Shown here one piece after another: positions 25,344-34,525 of a stretch of 64,000 nt of DNA. The notes beneath the pieces are model-generated. The model saw only the letters and a list, made by a program, of their open reading frames with translations. It was not told the origin of the DNA and did not search any database. Source of the DNA: Kofleriaceae bacterium (GTDB lineage Bacteria > Myxococcota_A > Polyangia > Haliangiales > Haliangiaceae); assembly GCA_020633495.1 (NCBI GenBank), contig JACKDR010000015.1, positions 1 to 64,000 of the forward strand, written 5' to 3'. Each line of letters starts with the position of its first letter. Within the stretch, counting starts at the first letter, position 1. The position numbers and the translations under genes were made by a program.

Positions 25344-25979
25344 TCAGTTTAGCCTGTCCGGCAGCGTGTCGCGGTCGCGCGCCACGCTTCGCCGGCGCGG
25401 TTTAGCCAGTCGCTCGGAGGATCGGCGGTGCCGGTGTCCGTGGATTGGCGGCATCGCGCGAGGGCGAAGGGCGTCGGTCCGCAGCCGAGTCGCGCGCGCG
25501 CGGACCCGGCCCGAGACCGGCGCATCGGGGTGCCGTGCCAGCGTGGCGATCGCAGAGACCGCGAGCTTGAAGTGCCGATCGAGGGCGTGCTCGCATGCCG
25601 CCACGAGATCCGCACCCGTGAGGAGCTGCGCTGCGAGCTCGAGGCATGCCTCGTCGCCGCGCTCGATCCAGCCGTCGACCCACCGATGGTGCTGTGCTCG
25701 GAGCGTTCGGGCCTGGTCTGCACCGCCGTGCGCGGCGATCTCCGCGTCGCCGAAGGCGCCGGCCAGCTGGACCTGGGCGGCCGGGGAGCTGTCGTCGAAG
25801 GCGTCGACCTTGGTCACGAGCGGCTCCCAGGCGTCGGGGAGCCGAAGCCAGTCGTCATCGCCGGTGCCGCCGTGCTGGGAGATCAGCTCCGAGGCTGCTA
25901 GCGTGATGGAGGCGAAGGATGGGCTCCACCGTCCGAGGGTTCGGCCATCGATCGTGACTTCCGGTCGTTCGGTTACCAT
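25344..25979 (-). CDS. Hypothetical protein
   Basis: 211 residues from ATG 25,979. The N-terminal two thirds are helical ('ASITLAASELISQHGG', 'ACLELAAQLLTGADLVAACEHAL') and may form a helical-repeat or immunity-like fold. The C-terminal 45 residues are Arg-rich and unlike the rest, perhaps a readthrough after a lost stop. It lies 57 bp upstream of the WD40 gene, on the same strand. It diverges from 25,997, with only 17 bp between the two starts. No family is recognised. Confidence 0.6.
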   Translation of the reverse strand: MVTERPEVTIDGRTLGRWSPSFASITLAASELISQHGGTGDDDWLRLPDAWEPLVTKVDAFDDSSPAAQVQLAGAFGDAEIAAHGGADQARTLRAQHHRWVDGWIERGDEACLELAAQLLTGADLVAACEHALDRHFKLAVSAIATLARHPDAPVSGRVRARATRLRTDALRPRAMPPIHGHRHRRSSERLAKPRRRSVARDRDTLPDRLN

Positions 25980-25996
25980 TCCCTGAGAGAACGGAC

Positions 25997-26830
25997 ATGA
26001 CGATCCTGCTCCACACACCCGGCGATCACACCGAAGATCCCCCAGAGGACATGCTGAGAGAGATCTTCCTTGATGACGTGGAGGCTTACTGGGCCGCGTT
26101 TCCTGGCGACGCCGGACTTCACTATCGTGGACCTGAGGGCCGTGCGCAGGTGATCTTCGTGTTCGACGCAGCGCATGGCTTCTACGTCACCTACGAGCGC
26201 GACGGCATGTCGGACGAAGATCAGTTGCAGAGGATCGACGAGGGCGAAGGCACCGTGAGGCTAAGTGTGGGGGGAGAGCCGTTTGAGGTGCCGCTGCGTG
26301 CCTTCGTGCCCAAGGAGGTCGCCTGGTGTGTGGTCAGCTGCTTCATGGACCGCGGTGCGCAACTCCCTGCGCCCAAAGGCTTCGCCTGGGTTCCGAACAA
26401 GGACGACCCCGCTGACCCCGTGAGCACCGGCAAGAGCGAGCAGGTGGAGAGGCCACGTCGAGCGCTACGGTTCATCGGGGCCTTCCAAGAGTTCGGTCAT
26501 GCTGAAGGGCCTTCCATCAAGGCGGCACTTGGCAAGCGGCCCGCGGCCGAGGCAGAAGCCATTGCGAACTATTTGCGGCGTGGACAGCCCATTGCGATTG
26601 GGTTCGGACTCCATCGCGACGTGTTCGATCGAAGCAAGAATGCAGGACCCCTCCACATCCTTACGGACGGCACATTCGCATGGCATCAAGCGTTGGCCTA
26701 CTATGTGCAGATCCATGGAGTAGAGGTCCCTGCACAGTTCGAGGCACACATCCGCGGCCTCGGATTCCGTTGCCCCGATCAGATAGACGTGAACGAACTC
26801 GCACTGCCGACAGAACGAGGCGAGAGCTGA
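25997..26830 (+). CDS. Imm-like immunity protein
   Basis: 277 residues, cytoplasmic. The N-terminal half (residues 1-125) has the look of small immunity domains: 'VIFVFDAAHGFYVTYER', then 'VRLSVGGEPFEVPLRAFVP' and 'AWCVVSCFMDRG'. The C-terminal part ('YLRRGQPIAIGFGLHRDVFD', 'GTFAWHQALAYYVQIHGVEVP') resembles a second domain seen in proteins annotated as immunity or DUF in toxin loci. I infer that it neutralises a toxin, but no toxin gene adjoins it. A TACCAT hexamer lies 17 nt before the ATG. Confidence 0.65.
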   Translation: MTILLHTPGDHTEDPPEDMLREIFLDDVEAYWAAFPGDAGLHYRGPEGRAQVIFVFDAAHGFYVTYERDGMSDEDQLQRIDEGEGTVRLSVGGEPFEVPLRAFVPKEVAWCVVSCFMDRGAQLPAPKGFAWVPNKDDPADPVSTGKSEQVERPRRALRFIGAFQEFGHAEGPSIKAALGKRPAAEAEAIANYLRRGQPIAIGFGLHRDVFDRSKNAGPLHILTDGTFAWHQALAYYVQIHGVEVPAQFEAHIRGLGFRCPDQIDVNELALPTERGES

Positions 26831-27271
26831 GGACGAAGGGATCGTCAGGGCCACTCCAGGGGCAGCCCGAACACTTCCTCTCGGTCTCCTGCCCGACACG
26901 TCAGGAGCGCCACGAACCTGAGCCACGCATCACTCCACGCTGTGTTTGGGGCGATTGTCGAGAAACGCATGGCTTCGGAGGGACTTGTCACGGTGCTCGA
27001 GCTTTGCGCGGCGCTCTGCACCGGGCTGGACGTCACCGCCAGGCCAGCAAGGCTCGATCGGACCTCGTACGACGGGCAATCGTTCGTGAAGCCCCCCTGT
27101 CTCTACCGGGCTGGACGTCACCGCCAGGCCAGCAAGGCTCGATCGGGCCTCGTACGACTGGCAATCGTTCGTGAAGCCCCCCTGTCTCTACCAGCCGGCA
27201 GAAGTCTGACGAAAGCGTGGCTTCGTAGCTTGCTGCCAGGACGGTGTACGGACGTTCGCGCTGGTTGGTGA
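26831..27271. other. Gap containing an 85-bp tandem repeat
   Basis: No gene is supported. The stretch is dominated by two nearly identical 85-bp units (27,021-27,190). Reading frames through them are open by chance only. Confidence 0.5.
27021..27190. repeat. Two tandem 85-bp repeats
   Basis: The unit runs from CCGGGCTGGACGTC to CCCCCCTGTCTCTA. The second copy starts at 27,106 and differs from the first at about two positions. Confidence 0.85.
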
Positions 27272-27491
27272 TCCTCCGACCTTCTGGCCGAGGCTCCGTA
27301 CCCGTTTCACCGTGGAGGGCGCGAGGTCGTCGAGGGGCGGAAGCGCGATGCGTTCCGGCCGCCCGAGCCCGGGAGCGTCCGCGAGCGCAAGGTCAAGAGG
27401 CTCGCCGCGAACGTCGAACGTTGACGCCTGGGACATTCGTGATGTCATCAATGAGCGCTACGGCGCCGAACCGGAAGGAGACGCGAAGTGA
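27272..27491 (+). pseudogene. Remnant of a toxin-like C-terminus
   Basis: One frame reads 'YPFHRGGREVVEGRKRDAFR', then 'PGSVRERKVKRLAANVE'. After a small insertion near 27,418 another frame continues 'VDAWDIRDVINERYG', 'AEPEGDAK', stop. The stop overlaps the next GTG (GTGA). Codon use is coding-like on both sides of the break. It looks like the last 60 residues of a lost gene, placed as a toxin tip would be, upstream of an immunity-type gene (inference). Confidence 0.45.
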
Positions 27492-27975
27492 GCTCGTCGT
27501 GGCCGAGGATCTTGACCAGTCTCGAGCGGTTTCGCGGCAGCCTGTTCGACAAGGGAGGCCTCGTCAAGACACGGGACCTGATGCTCGTGCGTTACGAGGA
27601 GGGGCCGGAGGTGCGCGGCACCCTGTGGAATCCGCTCTGGGGAATCGTAGGGAACGGGATGGAGGCGGTGTTGCTGGGTGGGGTGGAGGAGCTTCGGCAG
27701 GCGTGGGCGCCGCTGGCGCCGATCGCGGCGCCCTCGATTGCCGAGTGGCCGCTCTGGAGGCGCGGCCCGGGTTCGCGGCCGTCGAGCCGGCATGGCGCGA
27801 CTTCATCGCCTGCTACCCTGCGCTCTTCGACACCGATCTCGCCGACGATTCGACAATCCTCGGGGCCGCGCGGCTCGTATATCACCACATCGGCGGCGAG
27901 CCGCTGGGCACGGTCTGCGATCACATCTACGAAGACGTGCAGCACGAGCTGCGTCGGCTGGAGACGGGTACTTGA
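27488..27975 (+). pseudogene. Frameshifted unknown gene, immunity-type context
   Basis: It starts at GTG 27,488 (SSSWPRILTSLERFRGSLF, then 'VRYEEGPEVRGTLWNPLWG') and must shift frame near 27,755 to read 'PAWRDFIACYPALFDTDLAD', 'LVYHHIGGEPLGTVCDHIYE', stop at 27,975. Repaired it would be about 162 residues and cytoplasmic. No family is recognised. The start is 4-bp-overlapped with the remnant upstream, as for toxin-immunity pairs. The shift is near GC-rich runs and may be an assembly error. Confidence 0.6.
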
Positions 27976-27989
27976 GGAGGCACAGCGGC

Positions 27990-28046
27990 GTGCGCGTTCC
28001 GATCAACAACCTCGATGATCTGGCCGCGATCAAGGCAGTTCTATGA
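27990..28046 (+). other. 18-codon ORF overlapping the next start (toxin-tip-like)
   Basis: GTG-started VRVPINNLDDLAAIKAVL, stop, with ATGA overlap onto the next ATG and a GAGGAGG ribosome site upstream. The peptide LDDLxAIKx(V/L)L recurs at 31,438-31,474 in front of the second paralog, again with ATGA overlap. It is probably the conserved end of a lost upstream partner. Confidence 0.5.
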
Positions 28047-28687
28047 AAGTGCGAAACGGCCTCCTCATGGCCTCGTTTGTCGCCGAGGACGGCGCTTCCC
28101 TCCTTCGCCGAGTCGTGTCGAGCAGGCCAGAGTTCTCGTCGGTCCCTGTGCGGCTGTCGATCAACCTGGACCGCGTCGAGGCTACCGCGACCTGGCTCGA
28201 GGACTCGCTCGCGCGAGGGCGCCGCATCCAGGCAAACTGGCGGCCAGATGTGCACCCTTCGCCATCTCTTCTGACCGCGCGGCCGAAAGATGGCGCCGTC
28301 GGTTGGCAACTTCGTTGCGACTGGTCAATCGCCTGCCTGGTCAACTATGTCCGGTCGATCGGTGCCTGGTTGTCGGTCTTTGATGACCTGCATGACAATG
28401 CGCATGGCTGGCAGGCGAACAAGGTCGCCGGGGATGGCGGGCGCGAGTTGTTCGGGTTCGCGCAAACGCGCGCGCCTGGTTGGGGCTGCATGTTCGTCGG
28501 CGAACGCGGCCACGCGCAGTTGGTCTCACGCCGCTGGCTAGAATACGGACCGTGGCTTCTTGACCGTTTCGCCGACGACGTCTCGCTGATCCAGTTCCAC
28601 GATCTCGACGCGGATCCCGCGACCGCACTCGCACAGGCGCTCCCAGGTCATCGCCGGCTGGGTGACAACGACACAGGGGGGGGCTTC

Positions 28688-28695
28688 GCAGCAGC
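28688..28695. repeat. Left target-site duplication GCAGCAGC
   Basis: Identical to 31,097-31,104. Eight bp is the usual target duplication of IS66 elements. Confidence 0.85.
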
Positions 28696-28768
28696 GTGAG
28701 CCATCAGCGACGCCGGGGTGACACCGCGGCGGGCGGCCGAGAGCCTCGTCGATTCCGAGGAGGAATCG

Positions 28769-29140
28769 ATGAGAGAGCAGCGGAAGATCACGGATGAGCA
28801 GGAAGCGCGGCGCTGCCTGGCGGCGGCCCGCCGAACGGGCGAGAGCGCAGGAGCTTGGGCCAGGGCGAACGGGATCGACGGCCGGTCGCTGAACGCGTGG
28901 CGGGTGAACCTCGCGCGTCGCAGCGCGAGCGGGAACGCGACGCGACCACGGACGACGTCACGATCGCCGACCGCGCTGGTCGTGCGTCCGCGCGCGGCGC
29001 TGGTCGAGTTGGTCCCCGTGTCGCGGCCCGGCGTCATGGCGCGGTACGTCGTGCACGTGGGCGAGCTCCGCGTCGAGGTCGGCGACGACTTCGCGCCGGA
29101 GGCGTTGCGGCGGATCGTCGAGGTGCTGCGCGCATGCTGA
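28769..29140 (+). CDS. tnpA: IS66 TnpA-like accessory protein
   Basis: 123 residues from ATG 28,769 behind an AGGAGGA ribosome site. The N-terminal helix-turn-helix-like part ('RTGESAGAWARANGIDGRSL', 'NAWRVNLARR') matches IS66 OrfA/TnpA proteins. The C-terminal 'VHVGELRVEVGDDFAPEALR' and 'RIVEVLRAC' is the usual IS66 TnpA ending. The ATGC/TGA overlap with tnpB is also typical. Intact. Confidence 0.88.
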   Translation: MREQRKITDEQEARRCLAAARRTGESAGAWARANGIDGRSLNAWRVNLARRSASGNATRPRTTSRSPTALVVRPRAALVELVPVSRPGVMARYVVHVGELRVEVGDDFAPEALRRIVEVLRAC

Positions 29141-29519
29141 GCCTGCCGCCGACGGTGCGGGTGTTCGTGGCGGTCGATCCGGTCGACATGCGCGGCTCGT
29201 TCGACGCGCTGGCCGGCGCGGTTCGCCGGCTCGGGCTCGATCCGGTCGACGGGCACCTCTACCTGTTCTTGAACCGGCGGCGCCGGCTGGCGAAGGCGCT
29301 GTGGTTCGACGGGTCGGGCTGGTGCCTGCTGGCCAAGCGACTCGAGAACGGCAGCTTCCAGCTGCCGCCCATCACCGGCGAGTCGCGCAGGTCCAGATCG
29401 ACGGCACGACCTTCGCCGCGCTACTCGCCGGGATCGACTTCACGGCCGCTCGACGCGGCTGGTACCGACGACCACGCACGGAAGCGCGCGCGGGGATCGA
29501 CAGCACGCGCGCGTTGTGA
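29134..29519 (+). pseudogene. tnpB: IS66 TnpB, frameshifted
   Basis: It starts at ATG 29,134 with the family hallmark 'VAVDPVDMRGSFDALAG' and 'LYLFLNRRRRLAKALWFDGS'. Near 29,385 the frame changes, and the normal TnpB end ('VQIDGTTFAALLAGIDFTA', 'RRGWYRRP') follows in another frame to a stop at 29,519. Repaired length about 128 residues. Confidence 0.85.
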
Positions 29520-29531
29520 TCTGGTGGCGAC

Positions 29532-31025
29532 GTGGCCACCGTCGCGGAGCTGCGGCGCGAGAACGAGCAGCTGCGCGCGCAGCTGAGTCAGCTCATCGCG
29601 GAGGTCGCCCGGCTCAACGACCGCGTGAGCGAGTTGGTCGCGGTCGCGCGCCGACGCCAGCGACCACCGGCGCCACCGCCCGCGCCGACGCCGTCGCCGA
29701 GCGTCGACGCTCCCACCGCGCGCGCGTTCGCCGATCGCCCCGCGCCGCCGCCGCTGCCTGACAAGCCCAAGCGGGCGGCGAAGCCGCCGGCCCACGGGGC
29801 GCAAGCCGCTGCCGGCGCATCTCGAGGCCGAGACCCACGAGCTGCGCGCCGACGCCTGCGCCCACTGCGGCAGCCACGCCCTCGACGCGGCGGACGTCGT
29901 CGTCGAGGAGAAGCTCCACGTCGTCAGGAGCACCAACGCCGACGCGTCGTCCGCCGCACGACTTGCCGCTGCCGCGACTGCGGCCAGCGCACGACGCCGC
30001 GCTCGCTACCCGCGCCGTACGAGCGCTCCAAGGTCACGTGCGACTGGCTCGCGTGGTTCGTCGACCAGAAGTTCGGGCTGCTCACGCCGCTCGACCGGAT
30101 CCGCCGCGACCTCGCGTCGCGCGGCATCCCGCTCGCGATGGGCTCGCTCGTCGCGTTCATCGAGCGCGCCGCGGATCTGCTCGCGCCCGTCGACGGCCAC
30201 CACTGGCGCACGCTGCTCGCCGGGCGCTGGATGGCCACCGACGGCACCGGCCTCAAGGTGCTCGTGCCCAGCTGCCGGCCGCGCACAACGGCTACGTCGA
30301 GCTCTACCGGAACCGCGACGTCGCCGTGTTCCAGTACGAGCCCGACAAGGCGGCCGAGGGCGTCGTCGCCAAGCTCCAGCCGTTCCGCGGCACGCTCACC
30401 GCCGACGCCGAGCATCGGTTCAACGCCGTCTACGCCACCGGCCGCGTCGTCGAGGCCGGGTGCAATGCCCACGGGCGCCGCAAGTTCCGCGACGCCGAGG
30501 CCACGCGCCCCGACCTCGCCGCCGAGGGCGGCGCTTTCATCGCCGCGATGTACGTCGCCGAGCAGGACGCCCAGGCCCGCGGCCTCCTCGGCGCCAAGCT
30601 CCTCGCGCATCGCCGCAAGAAGATCCGCCCGATCGCCGCCGACTTCCGGCGCTGGCGCGCCGCCGTCGAGCCGACGCTGTTGCCGTCGGAGCCGCCTCGC
30701 GACCGCCGTCGGCTACTACCAGCGCCACGGCGACGCGCTGTTCCGGTTCCTCGACGATCCCGACGTCCCGATCGACAACTCGCCGACCGAGCGCGAGTTC
30801 CAGCACGTCGCCAAGCTCCGCCTCAACGTGCTGTTCGCCGGCAGCACCGAGGGCGCGCACCGCGCGTGCGTCCTGCTCGGCATCGTCGCCACCTGCCGCG
30901 CCGTCGGCGTGCCGATCCAGGCCTACCTGACCTGGGCCTTCGAGCGCCTTGGCACCCATCGCGACGCCTTCGCGCTCCCCGTCGAGCAGCTCACGCCCGC
31001 CGCGTTCAAGCGCGCCCGACGCTGA
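29532..31025 (+). pseudogene. tnpC: IS66 TnpC transposase, several frameshifts
   Basis: From GTG 29,532: an N-terminal coiled coil ('LRRENEQLRAQLSQLIAEVA'), a zinc-finger region (ACAHCGSHALD, in another frame near 29,850), then 'WLAWFVDQKFGLLTPLDR', 'GRWMATDGTGLKVL' (catalytic Asp), 'EAGCNAHGRRKF' in a different frame, and 'DVPIDNSPTEREFQHVAK' (catalytic Glu region) back in the first frame. At least four shifts (near 29,800, 29,935, 30,275 and 30,690) interrupt it. It cannot make a full DDE transposase as written. Confidence 0.88.
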
Positions 31026-31096
31026 GCGCGCGGCCGGCCGCCCCGGACGCCGCACAGCTCGGCCCACGCGTCATCCCGGCGTCGCTGATCGGTCAC

Positions 31097-31104
31097 GCAG
31101 CAGC
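31097..31104. repeat. Right target-site duplication GCAGCAGC
   Basis: Partner of 28,688-28,695. Confidence 0.85.
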
Positions 31105-31470
31105 TACACGCCCAAGCACGAGACCAAGGCGCTCTACGTCGCGAGTGACCAGACGCTCCGGATCGTCGTTGCGCCGGGACGGGCGATCAGCGAGCGCGAG
31201 ATGCTCGACGCCTGTGCGAAGCGCCTGGTCGGGCGCCACAACTCGGAAGAACCGATCCGCGCCGTGCGGTACATCTTCATCGATCCGGACGATGCACAGC
31301 GCCACCTGCACGAGATGTGGCTCCGCGAGCTGGAGGTCTGGACCTTCACGACCGACGGCAAGGAGATCAGGATCGACGATACTTACGATCCCAGCCCGAC
31401 CCCACCGGAGTGGGTGCGCAGACTACGGGCAGCCGAGCCTTGACGACCTGAACGCGATCAAGGAACTCTT

Positions 31471-32472
31471 ATGAAGATCCGAACAAGTCTGGGCATGGCA
31501 TCCTTTTTGGCGGAGGACGGAGTCTGTTTGTTGCAGCAGATTGTCGCGAGTCGCCCCGAGCTCTCAACGCCGCCCAAGCGATTGTCCATCAACTGGGAGA
31601 CCGTGCCAACGACTGGGGGCTGGCTTGAGGAGGGAGTGGCCAGCGGGCGCCACGTTCAGGCGAACTGGTTTCCTGATGTTCATCCGTCACCAGCGCTTCT
31701 GACGGCTGATCCGCGAGCAGGAGCTGCAGGGCTCCAATTGCGTACGGAATGGTCGATCTCGTGTGTCGCGAAGTACGTGCGATCGGTGGGTGCGTGGCTC
31801 GCTGTGTTCGGCGACTTGTTCGAGAGCCGTGACTGCTGGAAACCACACAAGCGGCCTGGGGACGGCGGGCGGGAGCTATTCGGGTTTGCACAGACCGTTG
31901 CACCTGGCTGGGGATGCATGTTCGTTGGCGATCGTGGCCATGCGCAGCTGGTCTCGCGCCGCTGGCTGGACCATGGACCGTGGCTCCTTCATCGATTCGC
32001 CGATGACATCTCGCTGATCCAGTTTCACGATCTCGACGCGGATCCCGCGACCGCACTCGCACAGGCGCTCCCTGGTCACTGTCGGCTGGGTGACAACGAC
32101 ACGGGAGGTTGGCTGCGCAGCAGGTACACACCCAAGTACGAGACCAAGGGGCTCTACGTCGCCAGTGACCAGACGCTCCGGATCGTCGTCGCGCCGGGAC
32201 GGGTGATCAGCGAGCGCGAGATGCTCGACGCCTGCGCAGAGCGACTCGTCGGTCGCTACAACGCCGAGAAGCCGATTCGCGTCGTGCGGTACGCCTTCAT
32301 CGATCCGGACGATGCACAGCGGCACCTGCACGAGATGTGGCTCCGTGACCTCGAGGTGTGGACCTTCACGTCCAACGGCAAGGAGATCCGGATCGACGAC
32401 ACTTACGATCCCAGCCCGACCCCACCGGAGTGGGTGCGCAGACTGCGGAAAGCCGAGGAGAAGGGCGCCTGA
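31471..32472 (+). CDS. Paralog B of the tandem pair, unknown immunity-type protein
   Basis: 333 residues, no signal peptide. Marks shared with the split copy upstream are 'MASFLAEDG', 'VHPSPALLTA', 'GWGCMFVGDRGHAQLVSRRW', 'SLIQFHDLDADPATALAQAL' and 'GDNDTGG'. A second domain starts at about residue 215 with 'YVASDQTLRIVVAPGRVISE' and ends 'TYDPSPTPPEWVRRLR'. I do not recognise the family. The tandem duplication, the ATGA overlap with a conserved upstream peptide and the neighbouring immunity-type genes suggest an immunity protein (inference). It is intact, so it may have kept the function lost by its neighbour. Confidence 0.75.
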   Translation: MKIRTSLGMASFLAEDGVCLLQQIVASRPELSTPPKRLSINWETVPTTGGWLEEGVASGRHVQANWFPDVHPSPALLTADPRAGAAGLQLRTEWSISCVAKYVRSVGAWLAVFGDLFESRDCWKPHKRPGDGGRELFGFAQTVAPGWGCMFVGDRGHAQLVSRRWLDHGPWLLHRFADDISLIQFHDLDADPATALAQALPGHCRLGDNDTGGWLRSRYTPKYETKGLYVASDQTLRIVVAPGRVISEREMLDACAERLVGRYNAEKPIRVVRYAFIDPDDAQRHLHEMWLRDLEVWTFTSNGKEIRIDDTYDPSPTPPEWVRRLRKAEEKGA

Positions 32473-32520
32473 CCTGGAGACCACGGGCGGAGGCAAGATG
32501 AAGAGCAGCAGGAGGAGGTC

Positions 32521-33642
32521 ATGACAGCCGTCATCGGCGAGCTCACGTGGGAAGGGGGCGCCTGGGTCGGCGTCGGCAAGCTGCCGGCCTGGGCCGGGAT
32601 TGACGTCTGCGTCAGCGAGGATGACGCGCGCCGCCAGACGCCGTGCGCAGCCCGGCCGATCGGCGTCCGGATGGTCGCGCCCGGGGCCCCAGGGGCGCCG
32701 CCGTCACGCGAACAGTTTGCGGCGTACGAGGTGCTGCTCGCCGATGAGGGGGCGATCGTCACCGCGACCTTGGCGGCCATCTTCGTGAGCTACGCCCGGC
32801 AGCGAGACGCGTTCCTGCGTGATCAGGGATCCAGCCTCGCGCACATCGTTCCTCCCATCGAGGGTCCGGACGGGCTTCGGGACCTCGTGTGCTTGAACGA
32901 GGTGCATGTTCACGTCGTAGATCGAAACGGGATTGTGCCCGTGGGGCTCGAGTTGAGCTGTAGCTGGGATCCCGAGCACGGCGTGGGCGTGCTCCTGCAC
33001 GGCGATCGCGTCGTACGCGTGGGCGACGCCTCGATCGCGTTCCATCGCAGCGACGACACGAACAACGGTAGTGCCACGCGGGTCTCGGCTCGCGGGACGT
33101 CGCCACGTTCCTCGGTCCGGCTCCCCATGCCAGCTCCGCGGGACGCCGGGGCGGAACGTGCGGCGTCGCTCCTCCGGTTGCGTCGTCGATGCCACAGCCT
33201 CGCGGGCACGGTGCGCATGCTCGAGAGTGATCGCCGGGGCGTCGCGGGTACGCTGCGCGAGCTTCGCGCGGCGATACGGGTGGCGACCGAAGTCGTCGCG
33301 CGGCTTGCGCCCGAGCTCGCCGCCGAGGCGGTCGTTGACGAGGCGCTGGCACTGGTCCGCGCTCCCGAGCCAGGCGCAGCTCGTGACCTGAGCTCGCTGC
33401 CGGCGATCGGTGCGGACCGCGAGGCGTGGGAGACCTGCGAGGAAGAGCTCTGCAGCCGCCTGGAGGACCTGTTCTCGTCAGGTGCCGAGGAAGATGCAGA
33501 GGAGCTCGAGATCGCCGCCGAGGTCGCATCGGAGCTGCGAGCGGTGCTCGAAGACGTCGATGGCGGAGAAGCCGCGGCAGCACGGCAGGAGCTCGAGCGT
33601 GCCTGCAAGGCCTCACGGACCTGCCTGGCAGGGTTGCACTGA
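32521..33642 (+). CDS. DUF6985-like protein
   Basis: 373 residues behind a strong AGGAGG site. The N-terminal 175 residues match DUF6985 in pattern: 'LTWEGGAWVGVGKLPAW', 'AYEVLLADEGAIVTATLAAI', 'DLVCLNEVHVHVVDRNGIV', 'LELSCSWDPEHGVGVLLHGD', 'RVVRVGDASIAF'. DUF6985 domains are common beside SMI1/KNR4 and other immunity-type proteins (family knowledge). The C-terminal half is helical and acidic with no known domain. The SMI1/KNR4 gene follows 39 bp later. Confidence 0.78.
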   Translation: MTAVIGELTWEGGAWVGVGKLPAWAGIDVCVSEDDARRQTPCAARPIGVRMVAPGAPGAPPSREQFAAYEVLLADEGAIVTATLAAIFVSYARQRDAFLRDQGSSLAHIVPPIEGPDGLRDLVCLNEVHVHVVDRNGIVPVGLELSCSWDPEHGVGVLLHGDRVVRVGDASIAFHRSDDTNNGSATRVSARGTSPRSSVRLPMPAPRDAGAERAASLLRLRRRCHSLAGTVRMLESDRRGVAGTLRELRAAIRVATEVVARLAPELAAEAVVDEALALVRAPEPGAARDLSSLPAIGADREAWETCEEELCSRLEDLFSSGAEEDAEELEIAAEVASELRAVLEDVDGGEAAAARQELERACKASRTCLAGLH

Positions 33643-33681
33643 GCGCCGGAGGTCCGCCCCGACGAGCACGAAGGACCGACC

Positions 33682-34167
33682 ATGACGGGACCACGTCGAC
33701 CGCTGCGCGGCATCACCCCGCAAGCTTCACCTGCTGTGCTAGAGGCGCGATACGAGCGCGTAGCGGGCCGGACTCCACCCGGAGACGACGTCGACGCGAT
33801 GGAGGCGGCGCTCGGCGTCGACTTGCCGGACGATGCCCGCGCGATCATCCGCTTCTACCGAGGGGGCATGCTCGGCGGGATCAGTCACTTGACGTGGGCG
33901 ACGACGGGTTCTTACAGCGTGGTCGAGAGGACCGCGGCCCTGCGCAGGGCGCTCGATCTTCCAGCGATCTTCGTGGTCCTCGCGGAGCCGGTGGAAGCCG
34001 CGATCGTCTGGCGCCGCGACCGCCCATCGGTCGTGTGGTGTCACGCCCACGACATCGAGCGTGTCGTCCGGGGTGAGCCGCCCACCTCGGATGTGACCAG
34101 TTGGGACACCTATGCCGGCTTCTTCGAGTACATGCTGAACGCGGAGGAAGAGGAGCAGAGCGAGTAG
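33682..34167 (+). CDS. SMI1/KNR4-family protein
   Basis: 161 residues, cytoplasmic. It shows the SMI1/KNR4 (SUKH) pattern: 'DAMEAALGVDLPDDARAIIRFYRGG' (cut here at the turn), a middle part with 'LTWATTGSYSVVE', then 'SWDTYAGFFEYML'. SUKH domains are the most common immunity domains of polymorphic toxin systems (Zhang and Aravind). The acidic C-terminal tail (EEEEQSE) is unusual but plausible. No adjacent toxin. Confidence 0.85.
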   Translation: MTGPRRPLRGITPQASPAVLEARYERVAGRTPPGDDVDAMEAALGVDLPDDARAIIRFYRGGMLGGISHLTWATTGSYSVVERTAALRRALDLPAIFVVLAEPVEAAIVWRRDRPSVVWCHAHDIERVVRGEPPTSDVTSWDTYAGFFEYMLNAEEEEQSE

Positions 34168-34525
34168 CAGCAGCTGTCGGGAAGGGCGAACGTCAGCCAC
34201 TCCGACGGTGGTGCGCGCCGGAAGGAGGCGATGCCGACGTGCTCGACGCCGACGGCGCAGAGCTACTCGGGCAAGGCGCAGCGCTCGCCGTGATCGTGGC
34301 TCCCGAAGCAGACAGGTGCTGTCCTGGATCCAGATGGGGTTCGAGGTCACCCGCGTGCCGCTCGAGGGCGGTGGGAGTACCTGCATTCCGGCTTGGGCTG
34401 CGAACGCCTCGCGTGATCGAGGAGGCCGGTCGCTTCCGTGCGGAACGAAGATGGCTATCTGAGGATGCAGAATCTATGGAAGTTCGGGAGATCGCACTCT
34501 ATTGTACGTGGCGAGGTGCGGCGAG
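34168..34525. other. Gap with gene debris
   Basis: Two plus-strand pieces look coding but lie in different frames: 'LLGQGAALAVIVAPEAD' (about 34,262-34,312) and 'VLSWIQMGFEVTRVPLEGGG' (about 34,317-34,376). They could be one short gene with a shift near 34,313. No start is supported. Confidence 0.35.

Larger units (their letters stand above)
28696..31096 (+). mobile_element. IS66-family insertion sequence
   Basis: 2,401 bp with 8-bp direct repeats on both sides. The left end begins GTGAGCCATCAGCGACGCCG and the right end, read inward on the minus strand, begins GTGACCGATCAGCGACGCCG. Counting one extra flanking base, 25 of 28 positions match. It contains the three IS66 genes tnpA, tnpB and tnpC in order. 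tnpB and tnpC are frameshifted, so this copy is probably inactive, unless the shifts come from collapsing several copies in assembly. Confidence 0.92.
28043..31443 (+). pseudogene. Paralog A of the tandem pair, split by IS66
   Basis: Residues encoded at 28,043-28,695 (MKVRNGLLMASFVAEDGASL onwards) match the intact gene at 31,471 along its N-terminal two thirds. The matching C-terminal third ('YTPKHETKALYVASDQTLRI', then 'PTPPEWVRRLRAAEP') resumes at 31,105-31,443 after the IS element. The two parts join exactly at the 8-bp target duplication. There is also a run of eight G at 28,676-28,683 where nine would restore the frame used by the paralog. Unknown family; see the entry at 31,471. Confidence 0.9.

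Noticed and set aside
29134..31025. IS66 frameshifts as programmed frameshifting
   Set aside because: There are at least five shifts at sites without a slippery motif, and IS66 tnpB and tnpC do not need frameshifting.
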